Origin: Saprospiraceae bacterium | GTDB lineage: Bacteria; Bacteroidota; Bacteroidia; Chitinophagales; Saprospiraceae | DNA: 64,000 nucleotides | Direction: 5' to 3' | Assembly (NCBI GenBank): GCA_020436935.1 | Contig: JAGQWX010000017.1 | Span: 20,252-84,251, forward strand | Shown here: one piece after another, positions 52,848 to 63,470 of the stretch | How the letters are laid out: the number at the start of each line of letters is the position of its first letter | How positions within the stretch are numbered: the first letter of the stretch is position 1 | Position numbers and translations under genes: made by a program | Notes under the pieces: generated by a model | What the model was told of the DNA's origin: nothing | The model's input: only the letters and a program-made list of their open reading frames with translations | The model's database searches: none

Positions 52848-53789
52848 TCATTCACGCTCATAAATTTCCTCAATGTTGTAAGGTGTCTGGGCCGTTGTTT
52901 CAAAATAGGTTTTCATGATGAGGTCGAGAACCAGACCAAATAAAAAGAACATGAAGCCCGTAACCATGGTAAAAAGAGCCAAAAGCAGCCAAAGTGTGTC
53001 TGACATATCTTGTCCTGTGAAAAACTCTTTGACGGTCATTCCAAAAAATATGATACTCAACAAAATAAGCAAGAGTCCAAGGCCACCAAGTAAGTGGAGT
53101 GGTCTGAAAGCATATTTTTTAGAAAACCAAATGGCCAGCATATCAATGAAACCTTTTACAGCTCTGTGCCAGTTGTATTTAGATATGCCGTGCTTCCTGG
53201 GTCGATGATTTACTGGTAATTCACCCACACTGTAGCCCTGTAATGCCAGCAAAGCCGGTATAAATCGGTGCATTTCTCCATACAAATTGACAGATCTCAG
53301 TGCTTCCCGTTTATACAATTTAAGACTGCAGCCACTGTCATGGATTTTGTCATTAATGATGACTTTACGCAAAATATTTGCCCCTCTGGATAAGAACTTT
53401 TTGGACATGCTGTCCTTTCGGCTAACCCTCCAGCCGGAAACTACATCAAGTTGGTGAGCGCTCATATGACCGATCATATCAGGCACATCTGCAGGGTCAT
53501 TCTGGCCATCACCATCCATGGTAACTACCAAAGGGAATTTGGCCATTTTTATCCCGGCATCCATGGCCGAGGTCTGACCATATTTTCTTCGGAGGCTAAT
53601 GATTTTAATTGGCTCGAGAGACTTAAGCACTTCCAGGGTACGGTCAGTAGAATGGTCGTTGACTACAATGATTTCAAACTCATAATGATTGGAAGAGCAC
53701 ATAGAAACAATTTCTCTGTGCAGATCAGCAATATTGCCTTCTTCGTTGTATGCAGGTATGACAAAAGAGAGTTGATCCAATTTAAACAT
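52848..53789 (-). CDS. GT2 polyprenyl-phosphate glycosyltransferase with two C-terminal TM helices (ArnC/GtrB-like)
   Basis: A 313-residue enzyme. The GT-A domain has [40 protein letters not shown] and the metal-binding DGDGQNDP; HDSGCSLKLYKREALR and KYNWHRAVKGFIDM are typical of the ArnC/GtrB branch that loads a sugar on undecaprenyl phosphate at the cytoplasmic face. Two TM helices follow at about 232-253 and 265-290. It overlaps the epimerase gene by eight bases. The sugar is unknown; the epimerase next to it may supply it. Confidence 0.88.
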   Translation of the reverse strand: MFKLDQLSFVIPAYNEEGNIADLHREIVSMCSSNHYEFEIIVVNDHSTDRTLEVLKSLEPIKIISLRRKYGQTSAMDAGIKMAKFPLVVTMDGDGQNDPADVPDMIGHMSAHQLDVVSGWRVSRKDSMSKKFLSRGANILRKVIINDKIHDSGCSLKLYKREALRSVNLYGEMHRFIPALLALQGYSVGELPVNHRPRKHGISKYNWHRAVKGFIDMLAIWFSKKYAFRPLHLLGGLGLLLILLSIIFFGMTVKEFFTGQDMSDTLWLLLALFTMVTGFMFFLFGLVLDLIMKTYFETTAQTPYNIEEIYERE

Positions 53790-54771
53790 GTGCTGGATGG
53801 TGATGTTTTATAAACCAATGGCAAGTATATTCCAGTCCTTCTTTTAGACCTACTACAGGCTTGAAATGTACGGCATTTGAGAGTTTTTTAGTGCTGGCTT
53901 GAGTCCTTAAGACATCTTCTGAATATCGCTCTTTGAAAACTATGCGTGCATTCTTCCCCAAGTGCTCCTCGAGATGGCCAATTACTTCTGATACTTTGTG
54001 AGTTTCGCCATAACCAATATTGAAAGTTTCTGATACTTGATTTATCTTATTTTCCAGCAAGAGCCCGCCGACCAAAAAGATACCTTTGACTATATCAGAC
54101 ACGTAAGTAAAATCTCTATACATTTCACCCTTGTTGTAAAGCACAATTTCTTTTCCGTTCAAAATGGCATCCATAAACTTATAAATGGCCATGTCCTGTC
54201 GGTTATAAGGTCCATAAACCGTAAAAAATCTTAACCCATAAATTGGAGAAGCATTTTTTGTTGCATAATGGTAAGCCAGGTTTTCACAACTCATCTTTGT
54301 CATGGCATAAATCGAAACTGGTTTTTCGACAGGATCTGTTTCTGAAAAATATTCAAACTTCGATTCACCATAAACAGAAGAACTGCTGGCGTATATGATT
54401 GGGATACCGACAGATGATGCCAATTCAAAAAGATGAGCACTTGCCAGAATGTTTGTTGTGATATAATCCTCATATTCCAGTGAAGATGGCAATACTCCGG
54501 TCCTGGCTGCCAGATGAATAACCAGGTCAAAACTTCTTCCGGACATAAATTTTTCCAAAGCAGATTTGATGCGTAAATCTATGGAGCTCAATGAGAAGTT
54601 CGGATACTTTTTCAATTGAATCAAACGCAAACCCGCAAAACTCTCTTCGCCAAACTTGATATCTATTCCTGTCACTTCATGGCCTTTTTCAAGATAATGC
54701 ACTGCAAGATGGTGACCGATAAATCCAGTCACACCAGTTATGAGCACTCTTTGTACATTATCATTTGTCAT
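53782..54771 (-). CDS. NAD-dependent sugar epimerase (UDP-glucuronate 4-epimerase-like)
   Basis: Extended-SDR enzyme of 329 residues. NAD motif GVTGFIGHH near residues 13-21, catalytic SSSSVYGES and YAMTK (the YxxxK pair), and GLRFFTVYGPYNRQDMA. These, with the size, are nearest to UDP-glucuronate 4-epimerase/CapI-type proteins, though UDP-glucose epimerases or dehydratases are possible. It would prepare the nucleotide sugar for the transferases of the same operon. Its start overlaps the YfhO-type gene by four bases and its stop overlaps the GT2 gene by eight. Confidence 0.85.
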   Translation of the reverse strand: MTNDNVQRVLITGVTGFIGHHLAVHYLEKGHEVTGIDIKFGEESFAGLRLIQLKKYPNFSLSSIDLRIKSALEKFMSGRSFDLVIHLAARTGVLPSSLEYEDYITTNILASAHLFELASSVGIPIIYASSSSVYGESKFEYFSETDPVEKPVSIYAMTKMSCENLAYHYATKNASPIYGLRFFTVYGPYNRQDMAIYKFMDAILNGKEIVLYNKGEMYRDFTYVSDIVKGIFLVGGLLLENKINQVSETFNIGYGETHKVSEVIGHLEEHLGKNARIVFKERYSEDVLRTQASTKKLSNAVHFKPVVGLKEGLEYTCHWFIKHHHPAHV

Positions 54772-57095
54772 GCAGAGATTTTTGATTTAAAGAATGGGAT
54801 TTTTCTATTAGATGCTTGAAAATATATCAACACTAGTCCAAAAAAGAATAAAATCCAGCCTTGAATGAAATAAGGTGGTTTGAAGTCCATAGCAATTTGA
54901 TGGTCCCCGCTTTCCAAAGTTAATCCTGTAAGTCCAAAGTCTACAGGAATTAATTCTGCTTTTTTTCCGTTGACCGAAGCGTGCCATCCCGGATCAAACG
55001 GCATACTGAAGACCAAAACGGATGGCGACTCAACCTTGATTTTTCCCGAAAATGATTCCTGCTCAAAGCGATCGATTTGGAGCACTTTATCATATTTTGA
55101 TTGAATGAGAGCAGAATTAAAGAAACCAGATACTATGATATCATTGCTGATCCTGATGTTTTTTACAGCGTCAAGATATTCTTCATCAATGATGGCATAA
55201 TTATATAAAGAAAATTGTTTTTGATTTTTATCGCTCAACTTATTGAAGGTGGACTTAGTTGCGATCTGATCCATCAATATGCCAAAGCCAAGTGGGTATC
55301 TGTTCTTGTATATTTCAATGCCATTGAGGCTCTTCATTTTATCGTACATCGATTTCCAAACATATGCTTCAGTTTGAGGTGTCGATAACATATATTTTAT
55401 ACCCAAAAATGGCTGGACATTAAAATCAGAAACTGTGCCCATGATCCACCGCGTATTTTCTTCCATTTCCGCTCTTAAAAGACCGTATGCCCGCAAAAAA
55501 CTGACGTAGTTGTTATGGGCATGTGAGTCGTATATTTTGGTGGAAAAAAAGTTTTGAGCCGAGGCATCATTGAATCCTCCCTTGTATGATCCATAAGTTT
55601 TTTCGATCCTGTAAAATGGCTTTTCAATGGTATTCAGATATGCAATGGCTTCTTTGGTGTAATCATTGTAGTAAACTTTTTTGTTTAGGTCACTTTTTTT
55701 CAAAGCTATTCTTTCTGATTGTCCATAAAATGCAAAGCTGGTCATTTCCAACAATGTTAGAGCAGCGATGCACGTATATGGAATAGGGGACTTTGATTTT
55801 GATAGCCAAAACAACAATCCTGCATTTACAATGAGCAGAATGGTGCAAAATGATCTCAAATTTCCATTTACAAACTCATTCGGAAGCAGATATAACAAAG
55901 CTAAACATGTAATCAAGCTGATGGCCAGCGCCACAAGGTTAATTTTTTTTGTGGTATATATGTTTTCGAATGCTTTGAGGCCAATGAACAACATGGAAAA
56001 TGGAAGATAAATGGATACACCTGATTTGTAAAAATCTCCGGCGAATGCATAAAAGGCGTATCTAAAAAATGGAAATATCAATAGCAATAACCAGAATCCC
56101 GTGATGAGTCCATAAATAATCCTGTGTCTTTTTGACAGCAGCAAAAATGCCTGAGGGACTAAAAGTAGAACGATCAAGCCAATGTAATGATTCGGGGCTT
56201 CGAGATAATTGTTCCACCCTTTAAAATCATTACCACCTCCCAGCAGATCTGGATTGAATGTCCTGCAAATAATGGTCAGTAATTGATCGCTATTGACAAA
56301 CTCAAATACAGGTCTTGACAGCATTTCTGAAAACTTACCCTCTTCGCCGCCAACTCTTGGACTATTGATCAAATTATAGATGGTTGTCCCTAGAAAAGGG
56401 GCCAACAAGAGTAAAGACAAAAGCCCTGATTTTACACTTCCTACAATGATGGCCCAATGTTCCTTTCTTTCTGACTTGAGATCCGGCAATCTGAGGAAAT
56501 AATAAATGACCATAAACTCCAGAAAAAAAAGTACCCTCATTCCAAACATAAAAAAGAGCACTACTCCCAAAGGCCACCACTGCTTTTTTAATATCAACAG
56601 TTCCATGGCATAAATACCTGCCGCAACAAAAAGCATATGATCTGTATGCCCATACCAACCAGAACTTACCATCATGTATCCTGACAACACATATGCAGTT
56701 GTACCAATAAAAACAGTTTTCTCACCAAATCCTGCCAGCTTAAATCCTTTGTTGATAAAAACCATAGCAGCCAGCATTTTTGCCAGTTGGATATATACAA
56801 TGCTTTTGCCCATGGTTTTGTAATCCAGCAACAATTGTGGCCATCTGAACGGGTTAAAGATCTCCTGATCCAGAGCGTTTTGCCCCAGACCTCTGTAAAA
56901 AGTCCAGGATTCAAACCCCAATCCGGAGAGGTATTGATTTTCCAACATTCTGGGGAAAAATAAAGCCATACTATCGGTGCCAACGTCATCAAACAAAAAC
57001 AGAAATGGCCCAAAAATGTACCTCGAAAATGCTACAATAAGGCATATGCTAATGACAGCAAAACAAATGAATTGATTTCTACTGATGCTTCTCAT
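54768..57095 (-). CDS. YfhO-family multi-TM membrane protein
   Basis: A 775-residue inner-membrane protein with about 12 TM helices in the first 450 residues and a large soluble C-terminal part (about 460-740) followed by a final helix. The layout and the C-terminal segment VFSMPFDPGWHASVNGKKAELIPVDFGL fit the YfhO family, related to GT-C glycosyltransferases that glycosylate lipoteichoic acid or other glycans outside the membrane. An acidic loop FLFDDVGTDSMALFFP near residues 32-48 is where GT-C enzymes carry their catalytic Asp. Both ends share four bases with neighbouring genes. Confidence 0.82.
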   Translation of the reverse strand: MRSISRNQFICFAVISICLIVAFSRYIFGPFLFLFDDVGTDSMALFFPRMLENQYLSGLGFESWTFYRGLGQNALDQEIFNPFRWPQLLLDYKTMGKSIVYIQLAKMLAAMVFINKGFKLAGFGEKTVFIGTTAYVLSGYMMVSSGWYGHTDHMLFVAAGIYAMELLILKKQWWPLGVVLFFMFGMRVLFFLEFMVIYYFLRLPDLKSERKEHWAIIVGSVKSGLLSLLLLAPFLGTTIYNLINSPRVGGEEGKFSEMLSRPVFEFVNSDQLLTIICRTFNPDLLGGGNDFKGWNNYLEAPNHYIGLIVLLLVPQAFLLLSKRHRIIYGLITGFWLLLLIFPFFRYAFYAFAGDFYKSGVSIYLPFSMLFIGLKAFENIYTTKKINLVALAISLITCLALLYLLPNEFVNGNLRSFCTILLIVNAGLLFWLSKSKSPIPYTCIAALTLLEMTSFAFYGQSERIALKKSDLNKKVYYNDYTKEAIAYLNTIEKPFYRIEKTYGSYKGGFNDASAQNFFSTKIYDSHAHNNYVSFLRAYGLLRAEMEENTRWIMGTVSDFNVQPFLGIKYMLSTPQTEAYVWKSMYDKMKSLNGIEIYKNRYPLGFGILMDQIATKSTFNKLSDKNQKQFSLYNYAIIDEEYLDAVKNIRISNDIIVSGFFNSALIQSKYDKVLQIDRFEQESFSGKIKVESPSVLVFSMPFDPGWHASVNGKKAELIPVDFGLTGLTLESGDHQIAMDFKPPYFIQGWILFFFGLVLIYFQASNRKIPFFKSKISA

Positions 57096-57979
57096 TTGAA
57101 AACTCCAAGATTACTCAGTAAATTTTCTTTTTTTGTTGCCCCAAAAAGCACATTGTCAACATGTGGGTTCTTATTGACAAATTGTATGGCATATTCGGTA
57201 ACAGTAACTCCGGCTTCAGTTGCTGCTGCTATAATTTCTGGATGATTTACGGCATTTTTTGGAGTGAGTTCACCGAGAGCGAGTGGTGCTCTGGCAACGA
57301 TCCCAACCTGGTCGATTAATTTATGTTTGAACAGAGATTGTTCTGCTTCTCTTTGTAACAAATGGTAGGGGATTTGCAGGATATCTATTTCCTGATGATC
57401 CAGGGCCCAAATTGCTTCGTCCGGAGTGTAAACAGATAATCCAAAAGCCCGGATACGTCCGGACTTTTTCTCTTCTTGCATCCACTTGTAAATATTATGG
57501 TCTTTCATTTCCTCCAGGGTAGGGCAGTGCAAAAAGTAACAATCTACATAATCTGTCTTCAAACGCCTGAGGCTACCATCCAGCTGCGTTTTTAAGTAGC
57601 CGGTGTCAAAATTATTTTTTCTTGAAACACTCTTTTGTATTTTTTTACCTCTATGCCCTAAAAGTGGTCTGATCAAAGGAGCAAGAGGAATCAAACGATT
57701 TGCAATTTTTGATAAAGTGGGTGTGATTTTTCCTCCCTTGGTGGCCAGGATAAAGCGCTCTCTTCGGCCTTGCAATTGTCTGCCAATGATCTCTTCACTA
57801 TCACCATTGCAGTATACATCTGCAAGATCAAAAAAGGTAATGCCGTGATCTATTGCAGTTTCGATTACTTCATCGATTTTTTGGGGTTTGTCTGCCAGAA
57901 ATGACTTGCCAATTCCCCGACATCCATAGCCTGCCCTTGAGATGGTAATTCCAGTTTTCCCTAACTCATTGTAAATCAT
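57092..57979 (-). CDS. Aldo/keto reductase
   Basis: NADPH-dependent oxidoreductase of 295 residues. The ATG at 57979 gives the standard N-terminus MIYNELGKTGITISRAGYGC and lies 14 bases inside the preceding phosphodiesterase-type gene; a longer frame to 58036 is not needed. The catalytic tetrad is visible: Asp in FFDLADVYCNG, the nearby Tyr, Lys in ILATKGGK and His in YFLHCP. In this setting it might reduce a sugar intermediate, but AKRs are broad in substrate. It overlaps the YfhO-type gene by four bases. Confidence 0.88.
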   Translation of the reverse strand: MIYNELGKTGITISRAGYGCRGIGKSFLADKPQKIDEVIETAIDHGITFFDLADVYCNGDSEEIIGRQLQGRRERFILATKGGKITPTLSKIANRLIPLAPLIRPLLGHRGKKIQKSVSRKNNFDTGYLKTQLDGSLRRLKTDYVDCYFLHCPTLEEMKDHNIYKWMQEEKKSGRIRAFGLSVYTPDEAIWALDHQEIDILQIPYHLLQREAEQSLFKHKLIDQVGIVARAPLALGELTPKNAVNHPEIIAAATEAGVTVTEYAIQFVNKNPHVDNVLFGATKKENLLSNLGVFK

Positions 57980-59483
57980 ATGTTTTCTTGTGTTTGATGA
58001 GGTTTTTTCCTTCCAGGTTATTGGGTGTTTCAACACCAGTCAATTGGAGAATAGTAGCAGCAATATCTTCAAGTCGTATTTCGGTTAGCGGACATTCGTA
58101 TTCTTGACCGGCTATGCCAAAAAATCCATAAGGCAGGTGAGAACCAGTGCGTTTGTCTCGCAAAGAGCCTGAAATTTCGCCCGTTAGTGGGGAATGAATT
58201 TTATTGACAGGAGCTTCATTTTGCCACAAAACCGCAAGGTCAGGCAGGTGATCGGTAAAGCTGCCTTTTGTAATTTCTGCAATTCTTAAAACGTCCTTTA
58301 CCAGCTGATTTCCTGTTTCAAGATTTTTGAAAGTCATCAGATCTTCCTTGATCCGTTGGCACAAGCTTTCGAATTCTTCTCCTTCACTTACTTTTCCCTG
58401 CGGTTCTCTTCCTTTGAGGTTGATTCTAAGATTTCCGGTATGGTCAGAAGGGAGGACAAATACCTGAGATTCAGACCAAGTAGCATCGGAGTGTAGCGCT
58501 TTTCTTGTGATGTCATTCCAGAACTTAGTCGGGAATAATTTTTTGATGAAGTGCAGATTGTCCGGACCTATCCAATTTTCCAAGGTGTACAGGTCAGGTC
58601 TCCACTTCTTCTTTTTGCCGGGTTTTTTATATCCCAATTTTTCAAGCATGGGATTGAGCAAGTGTGTTCCCGTAAAGTTGGGCCCCATACCACTGTTGGA
58701 CATGGTCAGTAAAACTGCTTCCGGATATTTGTCCTTGATTTCAAGGTGAAAACTGTCAATTTTTTTGAGGGCTGCCAGAAATTGAGCCTGGTATTTTTGA
58801 GCCAAACGTTCTTCATATTGAGGATGATTGGTCAAGTACCAATGTTGATAGAAATGACCAAACATGTGCGTTTCTGTGATCACACTAAAAAATAAGTCAG
58901 TTTGATCATCTGATATCAAATCTCTGATGATATTAATCCTGATATCCAGGGCCTTATGAAGGTTTTCAGAAAGCAAATCCCACCCTTCCTCATTCCTGGG
59001 TTGTTGATGATACCATTCGATCAGTGGCCATTCTCCATGTTTATCAATGATCTTTTGAAGCAAATCTTCCGGATGAGAACATCGAGGGTATGACCATGAT
59101 TCGGCCCCCCAGCCTACAATGATTTTTAGATTTTCATGGGTGTAAGGGATGGTTTTGGGAATGTCAAATACACAAACCTTTTTACCGGCGTCTAAAGCAT
59201 ACTTCCACAAAAAAGGCTCTTTTATATTATCGGCAGTGCGTTTTTCAATATCATAACTGCCTTTTTTCAATTGCCTGTGACTGAATGCAATGCTATGTCG
59301 ACCTGGGTTGGTTCCAGTGGTAATGCTGGGCCATGTGCTGCCACTGGAGATACTGGAAAATGAAAGCGCCTTTTGGATGTTATTTTGATTGAATAAGGTG
59401 GAATAAAAGGGCAAGTGCCCCTCATCCGCATACCTGCGAATCAAGTCTAAATCCATAGAATCCAATCCTATTGCAATAACCAT
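57966..59483 (-). CDS. Alkaline-phosphatase-superfamily phosphodiesterase/nucleotide pyrophosphatase-like protein
   Basis: A 505-residue enzyme of the type I phosphodiesterase branch. VIAIGLDSMD holds a metal-binding Asp; the nucleophile region is SSGSTWPSITTGTNPGRHSI, and later HMFGHFYQHW, SNSGMGPNF and PSDHTGNLRINL hold further metal ligands. No signal peptide is visible. It is the first gene of the seven-gene glycan operon; TAATTTTG at 59551-59544 on the minus strand is a candidate -7 box. It might hydrolyse or transfer a phosphodiester-linked sugar or polyol (inference). Confidence 0.8.
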   Translation of the reverse strand: MVIAIGLDSMDLDLIRRYADEGHLPFYSTLFNQNNIQKALSFSSISSGSTWPSITTGTNPGRHSIAFSHRQLKKGSYDIEKRTADNIKEPFLWKYALDAGKKVCVFDIPKTIPYTHENLKIIVGWGAESWSYPRCSHPEDLLQKIIDKHGEWPLIEWYHQQPRNEEGWDLLSENLHKALDIRINIIRDLISDDQTDLFFSVITETHMFGHFYQHWYLTNHPQYEERLAQKYQAQFLAALKKIDSFHLEIKDKYPEAVLLTMSNSGMGPNFTGTHLLNPMLEKLGYKKPGKKKKWRPDLYTLENWIGPDNLHFIKKLFPTKFWNDITRKALHSDATWSESQVFVLPSDHTGNLRINLKGREPQGKVSEGEEFESLCQRIKEDLMTFKNLETGNQLVKDVLRIAEITKGSFTDHLPDLAVLWQNEAPVNKIHSPLTGEISGSLRDKRTGSHLPYGFFGIAGQEYECPLTEIRLEDIAATILQLTGVETPNNLEGKNLIKHKKTYDLQ

Positions 59484-59565
59484 TAAATATTTCGTTTAAA
59501 TTTGAATTTGCGTAAGAGGATTTGCACTTCGTCTCATCTCGTACAAAATTATAAAAAATCATTAT

Positions 59566-60609
59566 ATGTTAGGTGTTGAACCTAAAATAAGTGTGTTGAT
59601 TACCTTCTACAATCAAAAAAACTACACCAACAGGGTAGTAGAAAGCGTGCTATCCCAAAGTTATAAAAACTTAGAAGTAATATTGTCTGACGACGGATCT
59701 GATGATGGTATAGAACAGGAAGTGACTCCATTCTTGTCAGATCCAAGGATTCGCTTTAGAAAGAACGATCACAATCTGGGAAGGGTGGCACATTTTAAAT
59801 GGTTGGTCCATCATGAGGCTTCAGGAGACTTGGTGACACTGGTAAATGCCGATGACTTTTTTATAGATCCGGATTTCTTTTCAAAGGCAGTGGAACTATT
59901 TAACCAAGAGGAAAGTGTAGATCTCGTCTTTGGTAGGGTAGGTGTATTTCTTGAGAAAAATAAAACGACCAAATTCGACAAAGCAAGACTTAATCGAACT
60001 GGTGTCTATGATGGGAATGATGTCTTTTTTATGCTGCCTGATGGTCTCGCTATTCCACATATTTCAAGCATATATAAGAGGAAAAGAGCAGTGGATCTGG
60101 ATTTTTACAGACTCAATCAGATGAGCCAGGACTGGGAAAGTTTGTACAGGATGGTCATCAATAGCAAAGTGGGTTATGTGGCGGATGCTGTCGCTTTATA
60201 TGGCAAACATTTCCGTAATGTCTCGAAATTGCCAGGTGTAGCCAGGATGCTGGAAAGTATAGGATATATTGAAAATCCGTATGAGTTGGCAAAACAACAT
60301 TCCATTGCCCCCAAAGCAGAACTTGATCTTTGGAAAGAAAGGATGCTGGTGAGGTACTTTACAAAGTGTCATATCAAACTAAGTATGCTCCAGCAGGAAG
60401 AACTGTCTACTTTTTATCATCAATTGGAAATTCAATACCCTGACATCCATCAAAAGTTAAAGGTCGACTACAAATTAAAAACATTCGAAATCTTAAAACA
60501 TACACCCAAAATTCTGGTGTGGTGTTTCAGGATATTCGTTGGTCATTCCTCTTTGATTGAAGATTTGATTCAAACCAAAAAAGTAAATGGAAGTCTAGTT
60601 AGGGAATGA
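59566..60609 (+). CDS. GT2-family glycosyltransferase
   Basis: A 347-residue GT-A enzyme. ISVLITFYNQKNYTNRVVESV, VILSDDGSDDG, the DXD-like LVNADDFF and the acceptor-site region MSQDWESLYRMV are present. No TM helix. It is divergent from the glycan operon start (82-base spacer), so it may be coregulated with it. The C-terminal 100 residues are helical and do not match a common domain. The sugar is unknown. Confidence 0.85.
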   Translation: MLGVEPKISVLITFYNQKNYTNRVVESVLSQSYKNLEVILSDDGSDDGIEQEVTPFLSDPRIRFRKNDHNLGRVAHFKWLVHHEASGDLVTLVNADDFFIDPDFFSKAVELFNQEESVDLVFGRVGVFLEKNKTTKFDKARLNRTGVYDGNDVFFMLPDGLAIPHISSIYKRKRAVDLDFYRLNQMSQDWESLYRMVINSKVGYVADAVALYGKHFRNVSKLPGVARMLESIGYIENPYELAKQHSIAPKAELDLWKERMLVRYFTKCHIKLSMLQQEELSTFYHQLEIQYPDIHQKLKVDYKLKTFEILKHTPKILVWCFRIFVGHSSLIEDLIQTKKVNGSLVRE

Positions 60610-60612
60610 AAG

Positions 60613-62589
60613 TTAACCCCTCTGAGTTTCTCTTTCCTTGAATTTAGACCTGAATTCTATAAAGAATTCCATAGATTCCGGATTGCGCATGGCGTCTTTG
60701 GTATATGACTTTTCTGCTGGATGACCCATCAATATCTTTTTCACCGGTGCTTCCATTTTTTTACCGCTGATCGTGTAGGGCAATGCTCCAACTTCAATGA
60801 TCTCGTCAGGTACATGTCTGGGGCTGCACTTAGTTTTGAGCAGGGCATTGATTTCATTTCTGATTTGATCAGTGAGTCCGCCGTCAGCAGGAATCACAAA
60901 CAGAGGCATATAACTGGAGCCATCTTTCATTTCAATATTCACGATCAAGGCATCGCTTATAGATGAAACGTCATTCAAAACATTATAGATTTCTGCCGTT
61001 CCTATTCTTACCCCGTTTCTGTTGAGCGTGGCATCAGACCTTCCCAACATCATCACTCCACCATGTTCTGCTGTCATCATCCAGTCACCGTGTCTCCAGT
61101 ATCCTTCCAAGCCATCAAAGTAGGAGGCTTTGTATTTTTCATATCCCGCATCATTCCAAAAATAAACTGGCATATTGGGCAATGGCTTCCTGATGTACAT
61201 TTCACCTACTTGACCAACCACTTCATTGCCTTCATCGTCGAGGGCGACGAGATCCACACCCAGACAAGTGCCCTGAATGTATCCTTCATATACAGGACTC
61301 ATCATATTGCTCCCTACAAATGCCGTGCATACATCGGTGCCGCCACTCATGGAGCAAAGGAACAAATCCTGCTTGATGTACTCATATACATATTTGAATG
61401 TTTCAGGTGGCAAAGGCGAACCGGTACTTCCTATGGTACGGAGCCGGGAAAGGTCGATGTCTGAGTTTTGGAGATCAAGTTCTTTTTTCATGCAAGCGAT
61501 GAGAAAACTGGCACTGGTGCCAAAATGGTTGATTCCTATACCTGCGGCTTTGTTCCAGAGAAAGTCAATGCCTCCCAATGCAGGGCTGCCATCATAGATC
61601 ACCAGTGAGGCTCCGGCCAAAATGGACGCGAAAGAAAAATTCCACATCATCCACCCTGTAGTGCTGTACCAAAAAAACTTCTCACTTCTTCTGACATCGT
61701 TCTGTAACACCAGGTATTTGAGATGTTCCAAAAGCATACCTCCGTGTCTGTGCGTAATTGCCTTTGGTTTGCCGGTAGTGCCGGAAGAGTACAATACCCA
61801 AATTGGATGGTCAAAAGCCACTCTGGAATAGCTAAAGTGTGTGGCATCCGTATCGCATGCCTGATTCCACGCCACTGACTTCGGCGGTGGTATGGCTCCT
61901 TCAATAAACGGCACATAGATTACTGATATGAGCTCTGGTAATTTATTTATGATCTCAGCGACCTCCTTCGACCTGTCAAAAATCTTTCCGTTGTAGCTGT
62001 ATGCTGTAGCAACCACCAAAACTTTTGGAGAAATTTGAGCAAAGCGTTCTACCACTGCATCCACCCCAAAATCAGGAGAACAGCACGACCACACAAAGCC
62101 CTGACCAATACTGGCGTGGCAAGCCATGGCAGCTTCCGGTATATTGGGCAGGTATGCTGCCACTCGATCACCCGACTGAAGATCAAGTGATCTGAGATAG
62201 GATGCAAAACCTTTTGATTTTGCAAAAAACGCTTCATGGGTAATGGTGCGTATGCTAGCATCTTGTTCGTCGAAATGATAAATCAAAGGCTGATCTTGCT
62301 GAGCCCTGATCTCCATTTCTTCTGCATAATTTAGGCTGATACCTTCAAACCAATGCACCTTCGGCATCTGACCGGTATAAATCTGGGCATAACTGCCGGA
62401 ATAAGTGATATCAAAATACTTGAGTACTACTTCCCAGAATCGGGGATAGTCATCCAGAGACCATTGATGGAGGTCTTTATAAGTACTCAGGTTTAAATCA
62501 TATTGCTCATTTACCCAGCACAGAAACTGATATACATGCGAGGAAGATACAGTTTTCTGGACCGGAGAAAAGAGGATATCGCTCATCAA
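60613..62589 (-). CDS. Acetoacetate--CoA ligase
   Basis: AMP-forming acyl-CoA synthetase of 658 residues, the normal length of acetoacetyl-CoA synthetases, which use ketone bodies or help leucine breakdown. The ATP motif [12 protein letters not shown] is present, with the AACS-type motifs [38 protein letters not shown] and YWRHGDWM, and the C-terminal Lys in [13 protein letters not shown]. The second Met may be the true start. It shares four bases with the dienelactone hydrolase gene, so the two are cotranslated. Confidence 0.9.
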   Translation of the reverse strand: MMSDILFSPVQKTVSSSHVYQFLCWVNEQYDLNLSTYKDLHQWSLDDYPRFWEVVLKYFDITYSGSYAQIYTGQMPKVHWFEGISLNYAEEMEIRAQQDQPLIYHFDEQDASIRTITHEAFFAKSKGFASYLRSLDLQSGDRVAAYLPNIPEAAMACHASIGQGFVWSCCSPDFGVDAVVERFAQISPKVLVVATAYSYNGKIFDRSKEVAEIINKLPELISVIYVPFIEGAIPPPKSVAWNQACDTDATHFSYSRVAFDHPIWVLYSSGTTGKPKAITHRHGGMLLEHLKYLVLQNDVRRSEKFFWYSTTGWMMWNFSFASILAGASLVIYDGSPALGGIDFLWNKAAGIGINHFGTSASFLIACMKKELDLQNSDIDLSRLRTIGSTGSPLPPETFKYVYEYIKQDLFLCSMSGGTDVCTAFVGSNMMSPVYEGYIQGTCLGVDLVALDDEGNEVVGQVGEMYIRKPLPNMPVYFWNDAGYEKYKASYFDGLEGYWRHGDWMMTAEHGGVMMLGRSDATLNRNGVRIGTAEIYNVLNDVSSISDALIVNIEMKDGSSYMPLFVIPADGGLTDQIRNEINALLKTKCSPRHVPDEIIEVGALPYTISGKKMEAPVKKILMGHPAEKSYTKDAMRNPESMEFFIEFRSKFKERETQRG

Positions 62590-63470
62590 CTAAGGTGTTT
62601 TTTGAAAAATTCTATTGTTCTTGACCAGGCCAGTTTGGCAGCTTCAGCATCATATCTTGGCGTGGTGTCATTGAGAAAGCCATGGTTAGCATTCGTATAC
62701 ATGTGCATCTCATAGGTTTTATTGTTGGCTTTTAAAGCCGCCTCGTATGCAGGCCAACCATCGTTCACTCTTTTATCAAGTTCACCATAGTGGATAAGCA
62801 ATGGGGCTTTTATATCAGGGACTGCTTCTGCAGGAGGCTGGCCACCATAGAAAGGCACCGCCGCATTCAAATCCGGACATTTTACTGCCATCATATTTGA
62901 AATCCAACCGCCAAAACAAAATCCCACAACTCCGACCTTGCCGTTGCAATCCGGGTGCTTTTTTAAGTATTCAAATGCTGCAATGAAATCTTCAAGCATT
63001 TCATTGCGATCTCTTTTTGCTTGCATTTCACGTCCTTCATCATCATTACCGGGATATCCTCCTAAAGGACTTAATGCATCAGGACTTATAGAAATGAAAC
63101 CCTCCAATGCAGCCCTGCGGCCAACATCGGCTGTATGAGGGTTTAATCCTCTGTTTTCGTGTACCACTACTATGCCGGGCAATTTTCCGGAGGCATCAAC
63201 AGGAATGGCAAGCTGTCCTGAAATTTCGCCACCTCCCTTCGGAGAAGCATATTTTATGGTAGAAACCTTCAGTCTGGGATCTTCAGAAGTGATCTGGATT
63301 TTTTTATAATCAGGCATTACATGATCAAGCAAGGCAGGCAAGGTCAGTCCTCCTACTGCGAAAAGAGAGAGACGATCCATAAACAGGCGTCGATCAATTC
63401 TTTTGTGCGCATAATCGTCGTAAAGATCAAAAACCTCCTGGCTTATTTCTGGTTTGTCGTTCTGGTCCAT
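62586..63470 (-). CDS. Dienelactone hydrolase family protein
   Basis: Alpha/beta hydrolase of 294 residues. The nucleophile elbow GFCFGGW has Cys as in classical dienelactone hydrolases; Asp lies in YGELDKRV and His in NANHGFLND, completing the Cys-Asp-His triad. An N-terminal stretch of about 40 residues ([22 protein letters not shown]) resembles a membrane-anchor or atypical export signal. Several such proteins in this phylum are exported. It is cotranscribed with the acetoacetyl-CoA synthetase gene; its substrate is unknown. Confidence 0.87.
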   Translation of the reverse strand: MDQNDKPEISQEVFDLYDDYAHKRIDRRLFMDRLSLFAVGGLTLPALLDHVMPDYKKIQITSEDPRLKVSTIKYASPKGGGEISGQLAIPVDASGKLPGIVVVHENRGLNPHTADVGRRAALEGFISISPDALSPLGGYPGNDDEGREMQAKRDRNEMLEDFIAAFEYLKKHPDCNGKVGVVGFCFGGWISNMMAVKCPDLNAAVPFYGGQPPAEAVPDIKAPLLIHYGELDKRVNDGWPAYEAALKANNKTYEMHMYTNANHGFLNDTTPRYDAEAAKLAWSRTIEFFKKHLS

